Source: Paenibacillus lacisoli (GTDB taxonomy: Bacteria; Bacillota; Bacilli; Paenibacillales; Paenibacillaceae). From it: a DNA stretch of 64,000 nucleotides. The notes beneath the pieces are model-generated. The model searched no databases. It was not told where the DNA came from and was given only the letters and a program-made list of their open reading frames with translations. Position 1 is the first letter of the stretch. Each line of letters starts with the position of its first letter. Positions 35,903-44,421 of the stretch are shown piece by piece. The stretch is from assembly GCF_030580655.1 (NCBI RefSeq), contig NZ_JAUQTB010000002.1, forward strand, positions 496,001-560,000. The letters run 5' to 3'. The position numbers and the translations under genes are program-made.

Positions 35903-36958
35903 TTAAGTATGCTGCTTTTGCTTAAGAGCACTGCTTGAATAATCGTGAATGTAGTCTGTCAGCTCTTTGAGCTTATCAATGGAAGCTTCGGGGAACAGTC
36001 CGTGACCAAGGTTAAAAATATACCCGGGCTCTATCATACCTTCATCGATAATCTGCTTCGCATGCTGCTTGATGACATCAATCGGGGCGGTCAGCACATA
36101 AGGGTCCAGGTTCCCCTGAACCGCAAAGGCGCTGCCCACTCTCCGCCGGCCTTCCTCAATGGATACTCGCCAGTCCAGACCAATCACATCCGCCTGCAGG
36201 CCTTCCATGAATGGAAGAAGCTCTCCCGAGCTGACGCCGGGGAAATAAATTTTGGGCACATTCAAATCCGATAATTCGGCAAAAATACGCTTAATGGTCG
36301 GCAGGACAAAGGTTTTAAAATCTTGCGGAGCTAATGCTCCTACCCAGCTGTCGAACAGTTGGAATGCCTTGCCTCCGTTAGCCACATGGGCGCGAAGATA
36401 GGTGATCACCATATCCCCCAGCTTGTTCATCAGACGGTGCCAGAGTTCAGGTTCACTATACATCATCGTTTTGGTCCGGATGTAGCCCTTGGAAGGACGG
36501 CCTTCGATCAGATAGCTGGCAATTGTAAACGGCGCCCCCGCGAACGTAATGAGCGGACGGTCCAGTTCACGGTCCAGAATGCGGATGGTCTCCATAATGT
36601 GGGACAGATCACGATCTACATCAATGGGACGCAGCCGGTCAATGTCCGCCGCCGTGCGGATCGGATTATGGATGACCGGCCCTATATTTTTGACAATATC
36701 AAAGTCAATTCCCAGCGAAGCGACCGGATTCATAATGTCAGAATAGAGAATAGCCGCATCTACACCCAATTTATGTACGGGCATCAGTGTTACTTCTGCA
36801 GCCAGTTCCGGCTGTTTGCAAATTTCGAGCAGCGTGTAATTTTCTTTGATTTTCCGATAATCGGGGTCGTAACGTCCTGCCTGCCTCATGTACCAGACGG
36901 GAATATGGTTCACATCCTGCTTTAGGCAAGCGCGGATAAATGTATCATTATAAGTCAT
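35903..36958 (-). CDS. hemE: Uroporphyrinogen decarboxylase
   Basis: 351 aa. PVWYMRQAGRYDPDYR with the substrate-binding Arg residues, ILYSDIMNP with the catalytic Asp, and FAGAPFTIASY are the family hallmarks. TGGAGG precedes the ATG. First gene of a hemE-hemH operon. Confidence 0.96.
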   Translation of the reverse strand: MTYNDTFIRACLKQDVNHIPVWYMRQAGRYDPDYRKIKENYTLLEICKQPELAAEVTLMPVHKLGVDAAILYSDIMNPVASLGIDFDIVKNIGPVIHNPIRTAADIDRLRPIDVDRDLSHIMETIRILDRELDRPLITFAGAPFTIASYLIEGRPSKGYIRTKTMMYSEPELWHRLMNKLGDMVITYLRAHVANGGKAFQLFDSWVGALAPQDFKTFVLPTIKRIFAELSDLNVPKIYFPGVSSGELLPFMEGLQADVIGLDWRVSIEEGRRRVGSAFAVQGNLDPYVLTAPIDVIKQHAKQIIDEGMIEPGYIFNLGHGLFPEASIDKLKELTDYIHDYSSSALKQKQHT

Positions 36959-37121
36959 AGTGAGCCTCCAGTTTCAGAACTTACCTCATAGTTTTCATTA
37001 TGCCCTTTTTGATTGAGGGTAACAACTGGCATCGTTCGACTTGAAATGACAAAACCATGACATTTGGGTAAAGTTTCAATGAAGTATGATATACTGGAAA
37101 AACGCGATTTTTTTAGAGTCT

Positions 37122-37204
37122 GCATTTGGCGTTACGTGCGAAGCTGTTTTCGAATAACGCAAAATGCTCAGGCATGTGCTTTGGAAAGGATGTGACGGCA
37201 CATG
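37122..37204 (+). promoter_or_regulatory. Structured leader of the MFS efflux gene
   Basis: Two consecutive hairpins. GCATTTGGCGTTA (37122-37134) pairs with TAACGCAAAATGC (37155-37167), 12 of 13. CATGTGC (37173-37179) pairs exactly with GCACATG (37198-37204), which contains the start codon, and the AAGGATG ribosome site lies in its loop. An extended -10 TGATATACT is about 30 nt upstream. The layout resembles translational attenuators of drug-efflux genes. Confidence 0.5.
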
Positions 37205-38413
37205 AAAGCATGGAAACTTAACCTGATCGTGCTGTGGTTCGGTCAATTTCTGGTTAATGCCGGGATGACCATGATTACACCGTTCCTCTCGCTTTATCTG
37301 GCGATGGATCTGCACGTTCAAGGCGAACACCGGATTGCACTATGGGCCGGTTTTATTTTTGCGGCCAACTTTTTGACCTCTTTCATTTTCCAGCCGATTT
37401 GGGGGAAAATGGCTGACCGCTTCGGACGCAAGGTCATGCTGCTCCGATCCGGATTCGGTATGGCGATCGTGATCGGATGCATGGGCTTTGCCACAACACC
37501 GTGGCATCTTCTCGGCCTGCGCCTGTTAAATGGTACGATATCCGGATTTAACCCGGCGTCGATCTCTCTGGTGTCCAGCACAACGCCAAAAGAACGGATG
37601 GGCTTCTCCATGGGCATCATGCAGTCCGGTCAAATGGCAGGAACCATTCTGGGACCGCTGATCGGCGGTCTGCTGGCAGGTGTCGTGGGCTTCCGGCCGA
37701 TTTTCTACATTACCGGTACCCTGATCTTCGCTGCATCACTGCTCGCTCTGTTCTTCGTCAAGGAAAATTTCGACCGGAAAGAAGCATCACACACACCTCA
37801 GGCTTCTGTTATCGGCGGCTTAAAAGAGCTCAGCCATGCACCCCAGCTGCCTGCGCTGTTCGCGGTGACATTCCTGCTTCAATTCGCGATGATGAGCCCG
37901 ATGTCCCTGCTGCCGCTTTATGTCGGAGAAATGCCGGGAACATCGAACAACCTGACCTTCTGGGCCGGCTTCGTTACCGCCGTAACCGGACTCTCCAACA
38001 TGGCGGCTGCACCGCTGCTTGGGAGGCTCAGCGACAAGCTGGGGGCACACCGGGTGCTCACCTTCTCACTGATCGGAACCGGGCTGCTGCTCATCCCCCA
38101 GGCCTTTGTCCATACCGTCTGGCAGCTGATGATTATCCGCTTTTTTATGGGGATTTTTATGGGCGGACTGCTGCCAAGCGTCAATGCCCTTATCCGCTCC
38201 TACACACCGGAGGGCATGGAGAGCCGGGCATTCGGATTCAACACAAGCTCGCTTGCACTCGGCAATATGCTGGGCGCTATCATCGGCGGTTTTATGGCAG
38301 GCTACATCGGGATCGAAGGCTTGTTCATCGTATCCGGCTGTCTGCTGCTTCTGAACATGTTCTGGGTGCGCATGAAGCTGTATTCCCGCAAGCGTGCGCC
38401 AAATTTCCGGTAA
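37202..38413 (+). CDS. MFS multidrug efflux transporter (DHA1)
   Basis: Twelve helices in 403 aa. GKMADRFGRKVMLLRSGFG is the loop 2-3 motif A, and GQMAGTILGPLIGGLLAG is the antiporter motif C, which marks a proton-driven exporter. The resemblance is to the YfmO/MdtG group. The ATG and ribosome site lie in a hairpin. Single gene with its own terminator. The drug is not predictable. Confidence 0.9.
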   Translation: MKAWKLNLIVLWFGQFLVNAGMTMITPFLSLYLAMDLHVQGEHRIALWAGFIFAANFLTSFIFQPIWGKMADRFGRKVMLLRSGFGMAIVIGCMGFATTPWHLLGLRLLNGTISGFNPASISLVSSTTPKERMGFSMGIMQSGQMAGTILGPLIGGLLAGVVGFRPIFYITGTLIFAASLLALFFVKENFDRKEASHTPQASVIGGLKELSHAPQLPALFAVTFLLQFAMMSPMSLLPLYVGEMPGTSNNLTFWAGFVTAVTGLSNMAAAPLLGRLSDKLGAHRVLTFSLIGTGLLLIPQAFVHTVWQLMIIRFFMGIFMGGLLPSVNALIRSYTPEGMESRAFGFNTSSLALGNMLGAIIGGFMAGYIGIEGLFIVSGCLLLLNMFWVRMKLYSRKRAPNFR

Positions 38414-38436
38414 TCAGCGGAAACAGACAAACCACA

Positions 38437-38476
38437 AACAGCAGGTTCCCCCCAAGGAGAGCCTGCTGTTTTTTAT
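38437..38476 (+). terminator. Terminator of the MFS efflux gene
   Basis: AACAGCAGG...CCTGCTGTT followed by T5ATTT. Confidence 0.8.
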
Positions 38477-38533
38477 TTCAGCGTTCCTGGATTTAATAAA
38501 ACACCTGTTAACCTAAAAAGCATCCCGGTATGT

Positions 38534-38559
38534 AAAAAAGCCTCCTAAATGGAAGGCTT
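38534..38559 (-). terminator. Terminator of the O-methyltransferase gene
   Basis: AAGCCTTCC-ATTTA-GGAGGCTT followed by T residues on the minus strand, 15 nt after the stop. Confidence 0.75.
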
Positions 38560-38574
38560 ACTGTCTTCCACCCT

Positions 38575-39207
38575 TTAGCGGATACGCGCCAGGGCTAATC
38601 CGTCATACGATGGCAGCAGTGTACTCTCCAACCGTTCATCTTCTGCAATAAGCTGGTTAAAACGTCTGACCGCCTGTACGGAAGGACCGTTCTTGTCCCA
38701 ATTCAGTGTCCTGCCGCGCAGAAAGCAGTTGTCCCCGGCAATCATAGCTCCCGGATTGCCCAGTTCGATGGCGTATTCAAGATAGGCGGGATAATTCTCC
38801 TTATCCGCGTCAATGAAGAAGAAATCGAACTTGCGCCCTTCCTGCTTCAACTGCTCCAGACTGTCGGCTGCCGGTCCGATCCGGTACTCGACACGATCGC
38901 CGTAACCAGCTTCGGCCAGATGCTGCCCGGCAAGTGCCGCATACTCTTCTTTTAGCTCAAGTGATGTCAGCCTGCCCTCATCTCCCATGCCTCGAGCGAG
39001 ACAGATGCCGCTGTAACCGCCCAGAGCGCCAATCTCCAGAATGTGACGGGCCCCAGAAATACGGATCAGCATCGTCAACAATCGGCCATAAGCAGCAGCG
39101 ACCGACACTTCAGGCATCCCTTTCTGGCGGATGGTTTCCTTTACTTTTAACAAAAGCTCGTCCTCTTGGAACAGCTGGTCAATATAATCTTCTGGTGTGG
39201 TGTTCAA
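38575..39207 (-). CDS. SAM-dependent O-methyltransferase (TrmR/YrrM-like)
   Basis: 210 aa, class I methyltransferase of the COMT-like Methyltransf_3 group. ILEIGALGGYSGICLARGM is the SAM-binding motif I, FFFIDADKENYPAYLEYA the metal-binding Asp region, and GAMIAGDNCFLRG follows. The best start is the TTG at 39207 with AAGGAGG 8 nt before it; the in-frame TTG at 39225 lies upstream of the ribosome site. Bacillus relatives include the tRNA 5-hydroxyuridine methyltransferase TrmR; specificity is not proven. Confidence 0.88.
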   Translation of the reverse strand: MNTTPEDYIDQLFQEDELLLKVKETIRQKGMPEVSVAAAYGRLLTMLIRISGARHILEIGALGGYSGICLARGMGDEGRLTSLELKEEYAALAGQHLAEAGYGDRVEYRIGPAADSLEQLKQEGRKFDFFFIDADKENYPAYLEYAIELGNPGAMIAGDNCFLRGRTLNWDKNGPSVQAVRRFNQLIAEDERLESTLLPSYDGLALARIR

Positions 39208-39330
39208 AATATATTCCTCCTTCAATAAATAGCCGTCTTTATCTTACGCGGCGCTGCCCGGTTCAGCAGTCAGGGTATCTGTGATATTACGGTTTGTCAC
39301 CCGAAACACAATCGCCTATACTATACAAGA

Positions 39331-39388
39331 GAACCCCTGAACAAAAAAACTAAACAAAGAAACCGTAGACAAAGAACCCTTAGACAAA
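39331..39388 (+). repeat. Imperfect 15-bp tandem direct repeats
   Basis: Units GAACCCCTGAACAAA (39331-39345), a degenerate 13-nt AAAACTAAACAAA, GAAACCGTAGACAAA (39359-39373) and GAACCCTTAGACAAA (39374-39388), followed by a partial TGAACC. The consensus is roughly GAAMCCNTAGACAAA. Confidence 0.6.
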
Positions 39389-39456
39389 TGAACCTTTGCT
39401 GCAAATCAATCTAAGGATAACCCCTGGATCGATGTAGGCAATGAAACGTTGTTCCG

Positions 39457-39473
39457 AATCTATAATATAGATT
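39457..39473. promoter_or_regulatory. 17-bp palindrome overlapping a -10
   Basis: AATCTATAATATAGATT is a perfect inverted repeat around a central A and includes TATAAT, about 80 bp before the RNA methyltransferase start. It is a possible operator-promoter overlap; no good -35 was found. Confidence 0.4.
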
Positions 39474-39550
39474 GTATTGTTTTTAAGGAATCGCTACAAG
39501 GTATTTGACAAGGCGGCTTTCTTCAAGGCCGAACAACAAGATGGAGTTGA

Positions 39551-40720
39551 ATGAATAACATGGCTCAATTGCAGCTGATTGCGACTGCACCGATGGGACT
39601 GGAAGCGGTCGTAGCACGTGAATTAAAAGAACTTGGATATGAAGAGATGACTGTCGAGAACGGCCGGGTAACTTTTGCCGGAGATTTGAAAGATATCGCG
39701 CGCTGCAACCTGTGGCTGCGTACGACGGACCGGATTCTGATCAAAATGGGTGAGTTTCCGGCCAGGACCTTTGATGAACTGTTCGAAGGCACCAAAGCAC
39801 TTCCATGGGAGAACTGGATCCCGCAGAACGGCGAATTCCCGGTCGAGGGCCGTTCCCACAAATCACAGCTAAGCAGCGTTCCCGCCTCTCAGGGAATTGT
39901 GAAGAAAGCGATCGTGGAGAAGCTGAAGCAGACCTATCATAATGAATGGTTCCCTGAAAATGGCCCTCGTTATGTAATCGAGGTGATCCTGCTCAACGAC
40001 GTAGCGCTGCTTACACTCGATACGACAGGGGCCGGTCTGCATAAGCGCGGATACCGTCGTCTCGTCACAGAAGCACCGCTCAAAGAAACCATGGCCGCTG
40101 CGCTGGTTCAACTGAGCAGATGGACACCGGAGCGTCCGTTCTATGATCCATTCTGCGGCTCCGGCACTTTGCTGATTGAAGCCGCCATGATCGGCTGGAA
40201 CATCGCACCAGGACTGCGGCGCTCGTTTAACTCCGAGCACTGGCCTGTCATCGGACCGCAGATCTGGGAAGAAGCACGGGAAGAAGCCTTTGACGCTGTG
40301 AAAGACGACATTCCGCTGCAGATTGCCGGCAGTGATATCGACCCAGCGGTTATCGAGATTGCCCAGGCTGCCGTGAAGAGCGCCGGGTTCGCCAAAGACA
40401 TCAAGCTGGACGTGCTCCCGGTGCATAAGGCGAGACCCGAGGGTGACTATGGCGTGCTGATCACGAATCCTCCTTACGGGGAGCGGCTGAGCGAGAGTGA
40501 AGAAGTAGAGAAAATGATCCGCCAGTTCGGACGCAGCGCACTTGAGCTGCCAACCTGGTCCTTTTTCGCAATCAGCCCGACCAAGCAGTTCGAGCATTAC
40601 TTTGGCCGCAAAGCGGACAAGCGCCGCAAGCTGTTCAATGGCCGGATCGAATGCCAATTTTATCAGTTCTTCGGACCGCTGCCGCCGCGCCGGCGCAATG
40701 AGGAATCCGCCTCGGAATAA
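39551..40720 (+). CDS. THUMP-domain RNA N2-guanine methyltransferase (YpsC/RlmL-like)
   Basis: 389 aa. The N-terminal THUMP domain (about 5-160) starts LQLIATAPMGLEAVVARELK. The methyltransferase domain has FYDPFCGSGTLLIEAAM (SAM site) and the catalytic TNPPYGERL. It matches the YpsC/RlmL family that makes m2G in rRNA. Either ATG at 39551 or the one three codons later could start it; GGAG is close to the first. Single gene with a strong terminator. Confidence 0.92.
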   Translation: MNNMAQLQLIATAPMGLEAVVARELKELGYEEMTVENGRVTFAGDLKDIARCNLWLRTTDRILIKMGEFPARTFDELFEGTKALPWENWIPQNGEFPVEGRSHKSQLSSVPASQGIVKKAIVEKLKQTYHNEWFPENGPRYVIEVILLNDVALLTLDTTGAGLHKRGYRRLVTEAPLKETMAAALVQLSRWTPERPFYDPFCGSGTLLIEAAMIGWNIAPGLRRSFNSEHWPVIGPQIWEEAREEAFDAVKDDIPLQIAGSDIDPAVIEIAQAAVKSAGFAKDIKLDVLPVHKARPEGDYGVLITNPPYGERLSESEEVEKMIRQFGRSALELPTWSFFAISPTKQFEHYFGRKADKRRKLFNGRIECQFYQFFGPLPPRRRNEESASE

Positions 40721-40755
40721 GGACTGTCACACCGTCTATGTGGCAGACTCAACCC

Positions 40756-40802
40756 AAAAAGGACCAGCCGCCCCATAATCATGGGAGCGGCTGGTCCTTT
40801 TT
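40756..40802. terminator. Terminator after the RNA methyltransferase gene
   Basis: AAAAAGGACCAGCCG and CGGCTGGTCCTTTTT form 15-bp arms with an inner CCCAT/ATGGG; usable in both directions. Confidence 0.88.
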
Positions 40803-40846
40803 GGAGAATAAAACTTCATCAAATGTTAATCCCACCGGCAGTTCTT

Positions 40847-41116
40847 CTAGGACTCATTCCCTTTCAGCTTAGCCAGTCGTTCCTTCTCTTCGCCAAGCAT
40901 GTCCTCAGCCAGCTCAACAGCCTGTCCTCCCAAGCGGAGACGCGCCTGCTCAACTGCGTTCTCAGTATGGGCCAATGAGTTCTCAGCCTGCTCAATCAGC
41001 TGTGAGGTCGGATGGGACAAGGCCGAAGAGACGGACCGGTGTGCAGTCTCTACGGCATTCTGCGCCTGAGAAATCACACTCGGCTCCTGCATACTCGGTT
41101 GTTCTTTGCGGGTCAT
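40847..41116 (-). CDS. Hypothetical helical protein, 89 aa
   Basis: Starts MTRKEQPSMQEPSVISQAQN. Soluble, rich in Ala, Glu and Gln, with heptad-like repeats (AQNAVETAHRSVSSAL; AENSLAHTENAVEQARL), so probably a helical hairpin or coiled coil. The family is not recognised. GAAGGGAG lies upstream at some distance. It is the last gene of a run of small minus-strand genes. Possibly spore- or stress-related by composition only. Confidence 0.55.
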   Translation of the reverse strand: MTRKEQPSMQEPSVISQAQNAVETAHRSVSSALSHPTSQLIEQAENSLAHTENAVEQARLRLGGQAVELAEDMLGEEKERLAKLKGNES

Positions 41117-41217
41117 AGGTCGGTTACGCTCCCTTCTCAGTGCAGCAAGTTCTCTGCGTTTCCTTCCTAGGATGGATAATAACAGATTGAACTATGCAGC
41201 GAGCAGAGAGGCTTCTT

Positions 41218-41454
41218 TTATTTTGAGACAGGTTGTTTGATAAACGCCGATGCTTTGGCCAGCACTTCTTCTTCGGAAGGTGCTGAGACATAACGGCCGT
41301 TCACATATACAAATGCCCGTTTACCGCAAGGTCCGCAATACGATTTGCAGCCGATCTTGATCTCGGCATCCGGTGCCATTTTCTCCAGCTTCGGCACAAT
41401 CGACTTCAATCGGATATGATTGCATTTATCGCATACTCGGATATCGTTAGCCAT
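41218..41454 (-). CDS. DUF1450-family cysteine-rich protein
   Basis: 78 aa. Cysteines occur as CDKCNHIRLK near the start and GCKSYCGPCGKRAFVYVNG in the middle, the YuzB/DUF1450 layout with a thioredoxin-like or 2Fe-2S-ferredoxin-like fold. It probably binds a metal or Fe-S cluster, or acts as a thiol carrier. It lies 26 nt downstream of the IscA-like gene on the same strand. Confidence 0.75.
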   Translation of the reverse strand: MANDIRVCDKCNHIRLKSIVPKLEKMAPDAEIKIGCKSYCGPCGKRAFVYVNGRYVSAPSEEEVLAKASAFIKQPVSK

Positions 41455-41480
41455 AATCTATCCCTTCTCTATCCAGACGA

Positions 41481-41783
41481 TTAGTGGTCGCCGTGATTAC
41501 CCTGAGACGGATTTGTAATGACAAAACCTTCCTCAGGCAGGTACAAATAATCAATCTTTACGCCATCCAGCAGCGGTTGATTCGCTTCAAGAATAACGTC
41601 AATCTCCTTGTCGGTCGATACAACTACGTCGTTCTCGCCTGCTGTATCCAAATCCAGACCGTAATGGGCATGGTCACCATGTGCATGAGTGATCACTACA
41701 CGCAGTGCTTTGCCTTGGTTTTCTTCTTTATCCAGCTCGCGCTTAATGACCTTCGCGGCGTTACGGGTAATTTTGGCTTTCAT
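41481..41783 (-). CDS. HesB/IscA-like protein lacking cysteines
   Basis: 100 aa with the IscA fold pattern (KITRNAAKVIKRELDKEENQ; LRVVITHAHGDHAHYGLDLD; VVSTDKEIDVILE; DYLYLPEEGFVITNPSQG). There is no cysteine in the whole protein. The first ligand region has HAHGDHAH, and the C-terminal CGCG is replaced by GNHGDH. ATG at 41783 has GGAGATG upstream. An Fe-S carrier role is therefore doubtful; metal binding by histidines is an inference. Confidence 0.8.
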   Translation of the reverse strand: MKAKITRNAAKVIKRELDKEENQGKALRVVITHAHGDHAHYGLDLDTAGENDVVVSTDKEIDVILEANQPLLDGVKIDYLYLPEEGFVITNPSQGNHGDH

Positions 41784-41868
41784 AGAAAAGACATCTCCTT
41801 TAATGAAGTTCAATATTCCTATTGTAAAGAATTCTATCGTTCAGCGCAATACGCCCTTTTATGACAAA

Positions 41869-42126
41869 TCAATGCGTGCCAGCCCCTCCCAGAGCCGGAT
41901 ATTTCCGCTCGACGCGCGATACAAACCAGTTCATCAGCAGCATCGTAACTCCAATATCATCAATGGGCATGAACGGCATGACGTCCGGCAGTACCCAGTA
42001 GAGAACAACAGGAATGAAAAAGAGCAGCTTGTCCGCAGTCGCCACCTGAGGCGACATCAAGAACCGGGGAACCCGGCGGAATATATGCGACCATTGCCGC
42101 AGGGACAGCAGTTTTTTCATTTTCAT
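41869..42126 (-). CDS. DUF1232 (YkvA-like) membrane protein
   Basis: 85 aa. ATADKLLFFIPVVLYWVLPD followed by MPFMPIDDIGV is the YkvA/DUF1232 pattern, with one or two membrane-embedded helices. Upstream of it, CGGCTTTC/GAAAGCCG (42166-42187) makes a hairpin without a proper T tract. Function unknown. Confidence 0.7.
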   Translation of the reverse strand: MKMKKLLSLRQWSHIFRRVPRFLMSPQVATADKLLFFIPVVLYWVLPDVMPFMPIDDIGVTMLLMNWFVSRVERKYPALGGAGTH

Positions 42127-42223
42127 ATCGGCGATTCATTCCTTTCGTATTACAGCATATAGGAACGGCTTTCTAGTTCGAAAGCCGCTCTTTGTATTAT
42201 ATCATTCGCAAAGACGAAGGGTT

Positions 42224-43441
42224 TCATTTTTTTATCGTTAACTCAGACATCGCCGCTCCCAGCAGGCAGGCTACCTCCCGCCGGATGGCGGGATAGTCGG
42301 ACAAAGGCAGCGGATTGCGGCCTGAGCCGACCTCAATCGTAAAACCCGGCTTCCGAAAATGGTAAATAAACCAGTCCTTATAACCGGCATCGCTGCCGCT
42401 CAGCTTTACCGGCCGGTAACCGGAGGCAGCCCCCAGCCGAATTGCCCACTGCAGGCTCTCCTTCGGCTCAAAATCCCGGTAGTTCCAATATATCTCCTCC
42501 CCCTGGCTGTGCAGCGACAAAACCGCGTCGAAATTCCGTTCGATCGTCCAGTCCGCAAGGGCCCTGGATTCAGGCTCGGAGAGCGGGCTCTCTCCGCCAT
42601 AATCCCGGCGACCCGGTCCCTTCTGCAGCCGGCGTCTGGCTTCTTCTTCCCAGTAAGCAGGAAACTGGTCATTCAAGTCCACCCCGCGAATGTTGGCCTT
42701 CCAACTGCGGAAATCAGGCAAACCGCCATTCCATTCCATTAGTTTTCCGTACCAAGGATGAGATGGTCCTGCGCCTTCCAGCACAAGTTCCACTCCGTCC
42801 GGGTTCACCATGGGAACGACCCATAATGTCGTCTGCTCCAGCCAGCGGGTGGGATCTGTGCCGTGGAGAGGCCCTCCGTGCTCGACAGCTTCAGCCAAGT
42901 CTTCTACAAACCGCAGCAGTACAGGTGTCGTCAGCCATTCATTCGCATGTACTGCGGCATTCACATGCAGCTGGAACGGCCCATGCCCAATCCGGACGTA
43001 GGGAATCGGCTTTCCAAGTACAGAATGACCGATCATCCCGGTCTCCAGCCTGTCATATCTGTTTTTCAATGAAGCCAGATCGTCCATCAGCGTATCGTAC
43101 CCGTATTCTCCGCGCAGATGAACAACAGCTTCTTCGGTAACTCGGGGAATGACAATTTCAACTCCCGGCTGGCATGGACCTGGCTCCAAGGATGGATTCG
43201 CCGCAACCAGTGCTTCTGCTGTTCGTTGAAACTGTATGGCAATCTGGTCGACCGTATCCCCCTGCTGCAGCTGGTACCGGGGGACAGGAGGCGGATCGGG
43301 CAGGCTGATAATCTGGCCGGGAATCAGATACGGCTGGCGTACAAGCCAGGGATTGGCGGCCGTCAGCACGCCGGATGGGTAACCCGCACGCCAGGCGAGC
43401 CGCTCCAGGGTGTCTCCTTTTTCGACAATGTATGAATTCAC
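42224..43441 (-). CDS. LysM-M14 gamma-D-glutamyl-meso-diaminopimelate peptidase
   Basis: 405 aa. Two N-terminal LysM repeats (about 3-48 and 54-100: YIVEKGDTLERLAWRAGYP; YQLQQGDTVDQIAIQFQ) bind peptidoglycan. The M14 zinc carboxypeptidase domain follows with HANEW, the later zinc-ligand His of LSLHSQGEEIYW, and the catalytic Glu of FTIEVGSG. This is the layout of endopeptidase I of Bacillus sphaericus, which cleaves peptide stems in spore or cell-wall peptidoglycan. No signal peptide is present, as in that enzyme. Confidence 0.9.
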   Translation of the reverse strand: MNSYIVEKGDTLERLAWRAGYPSGVLTAANPWLVRQPYLIPGQIISLPDPPPVPRYQLQQGDTVDQIAIQFQRTAEALVAANPSLEPGPCQPGVEIVIPRVTEEAVVHLRGEYGYDTLMDDLASLKNRYDRLETGMIGHSVLGKPIPYVRIGHGPFQLHVNAAVHANEWLTTPVLLRFVEDLAEAVEHGGPLHGTDPTRWLEQTTLWVVPMVNPDGVELVLEGAGPSHPWYGKLMEWNGGLPDFRSWKANIRGVDLNDQFPAYWEEEARRRLQKGPGRRDYGGESPLSEPESRALADWTIERNFDAVLSLHSQGEEIYWNYRDFEPKESLQWAIRLGAASGYRPVKLSGSDAGYKDWFIYHFRKPGFTIEVGSGRNPLPLSDYPAIRREVACLLGAAMSELTIKK

Positions 43442-43535
43442 GGTACTTAAATACCTCCTCTGGTAACGCTGTCTACCCTATACTATATGTATGACTTCCT
43501 GTCCGTCATGTTTCTGCAGTACCCTTCTTACGCCA

Positions 43536-43571
43536 GAGAGCCGAACCTCCGCTAACGGAAATCCGGCTCTC
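43536..43571. repeat. Inverted repeat between the M14 and murI genes
   Basis: GAGAGCCG (43536-43543) and CGGCTCTC (43564-43571) with an inner CCG/CGG. It lies 35 bp downstream of murI on the minus strand but has no T tract in that direction. Confidence 0.45.
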
Positions 43572-43605
43572 TCGCTGTCTTATTTTAACTTCATCCCTTG
43601 ATATG

Positions 43606-44421
43606 CTAATCCAGTGTAGAAACCTGCCATACGACCGGGGTATTACGAATCTGCTCGCCCAGCCACTGCTTGGCAATACGCTGGAACATTTCCGGATCTC
43701 CGGAACAGAAAAATTGGTGCACCGGAGTCTCCTCTCCGCTTGCCAGCTTGCCCTTGTCGTACAGGATAGTGCTGGTCTCACGCGCCGTCTCATCCGCAGA
43801 GCTGATCAGCTTCACCTGGGGCCCCATAACTTCCTGGATACCTTCCGTGAGGAACGGATAATGGGTACACCCCAGAATCAGACAATCGATCGGCTGCTGC
43901 TTGATCGGCTCCAGCGAAGCCTTGATTGTACGTGTCGTCTCTTCGGAACGGAATTCTCCACGCTCTACAAGCGGCACGAAATCCGGGCAGGCCAAGCTGT
44001 ACACACCTACGTAGGGCGACAGCTGCTTCAGCGCAGACGCATAGGCATTGCTCCCGATCGTACCTACCGTACCGATGACACCGATTCTTCCGGTTTTCGT
44101 CGCGGTAATCGCTGCTCTTGCCCCGGGATGGATCACCCCGATCACCGGAATGGATACCTTGCGGCTAATATAATCCAGCGCTGCCGCTGTTGCCGTATTA
44201 CATGCGATAATGATGACTTTAGGATCAAACTGGATCAGGTAATCTACGATCTGTTCCGTGAACTTTCTTACTTCTTCGGACTTACGGGGTCCGTAAGGCG
44301 TTCGGGCGGTGTCCCCGAAATAGATGACTTTCTCCCGCGGCAGCTGCCTCATCACCTCTTTGGCGACGGTCAGCCCCCCTACACCGGAATCTAGTATTGC
44401 AATTGCCTGCTGCACGAACAC
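43606..44421 (-). CDS. murI: Glutamate racemase
   Basis: Supplies D-glutamate for peptidoglycan. 272 aa from the GTG at 44421 (AAGGAA upstream); the longer frame to 44478 is rejected because the family starts near QQAIAILDSGVGG. The two catalytic cysteines are in VIIIACNTATAA and LILGCTHYPFL. YFGDTARTPYG is the substrate loop. Confidence 0.95.
   Translation of the reverse strand: MFVQQAIAILDSGVGGLTVAKEVMRQLPREKVIYFGDTARTPYGPRKSEEVRKFTEQIVDYLIQFDPKVIIIACNTATAAALDYISRKVSIPVIGVIHPGARAAITATKTGRIGVIGTVGTIGSNAYASALKQLSPYVGVYSLACPDFVPLVERGEFRSEETTRTIKASLEPIKQQPIDCLILGCTHYPFLTEGIQEVMGPQVKLISSADETARETSTILYDKGKLASGEETPVHQFFCSGDPEMFQRIAKQWLGEQIRNTPVVWQVSTLD

Larger units (their letters stand above)
39208..39550. 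other. Gene-free interval with repeats and a palindrome
   Basis: About 340 bp between the divergent O-methyltransferase and RNA methyltransferase genes. It holds a short direct-repeat array (39331-39388) and a 17-bp palindrome overlapping a TATAAT (39457-39473). No protein gene or known riboswitch was recognised. Confidence 0.5.
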
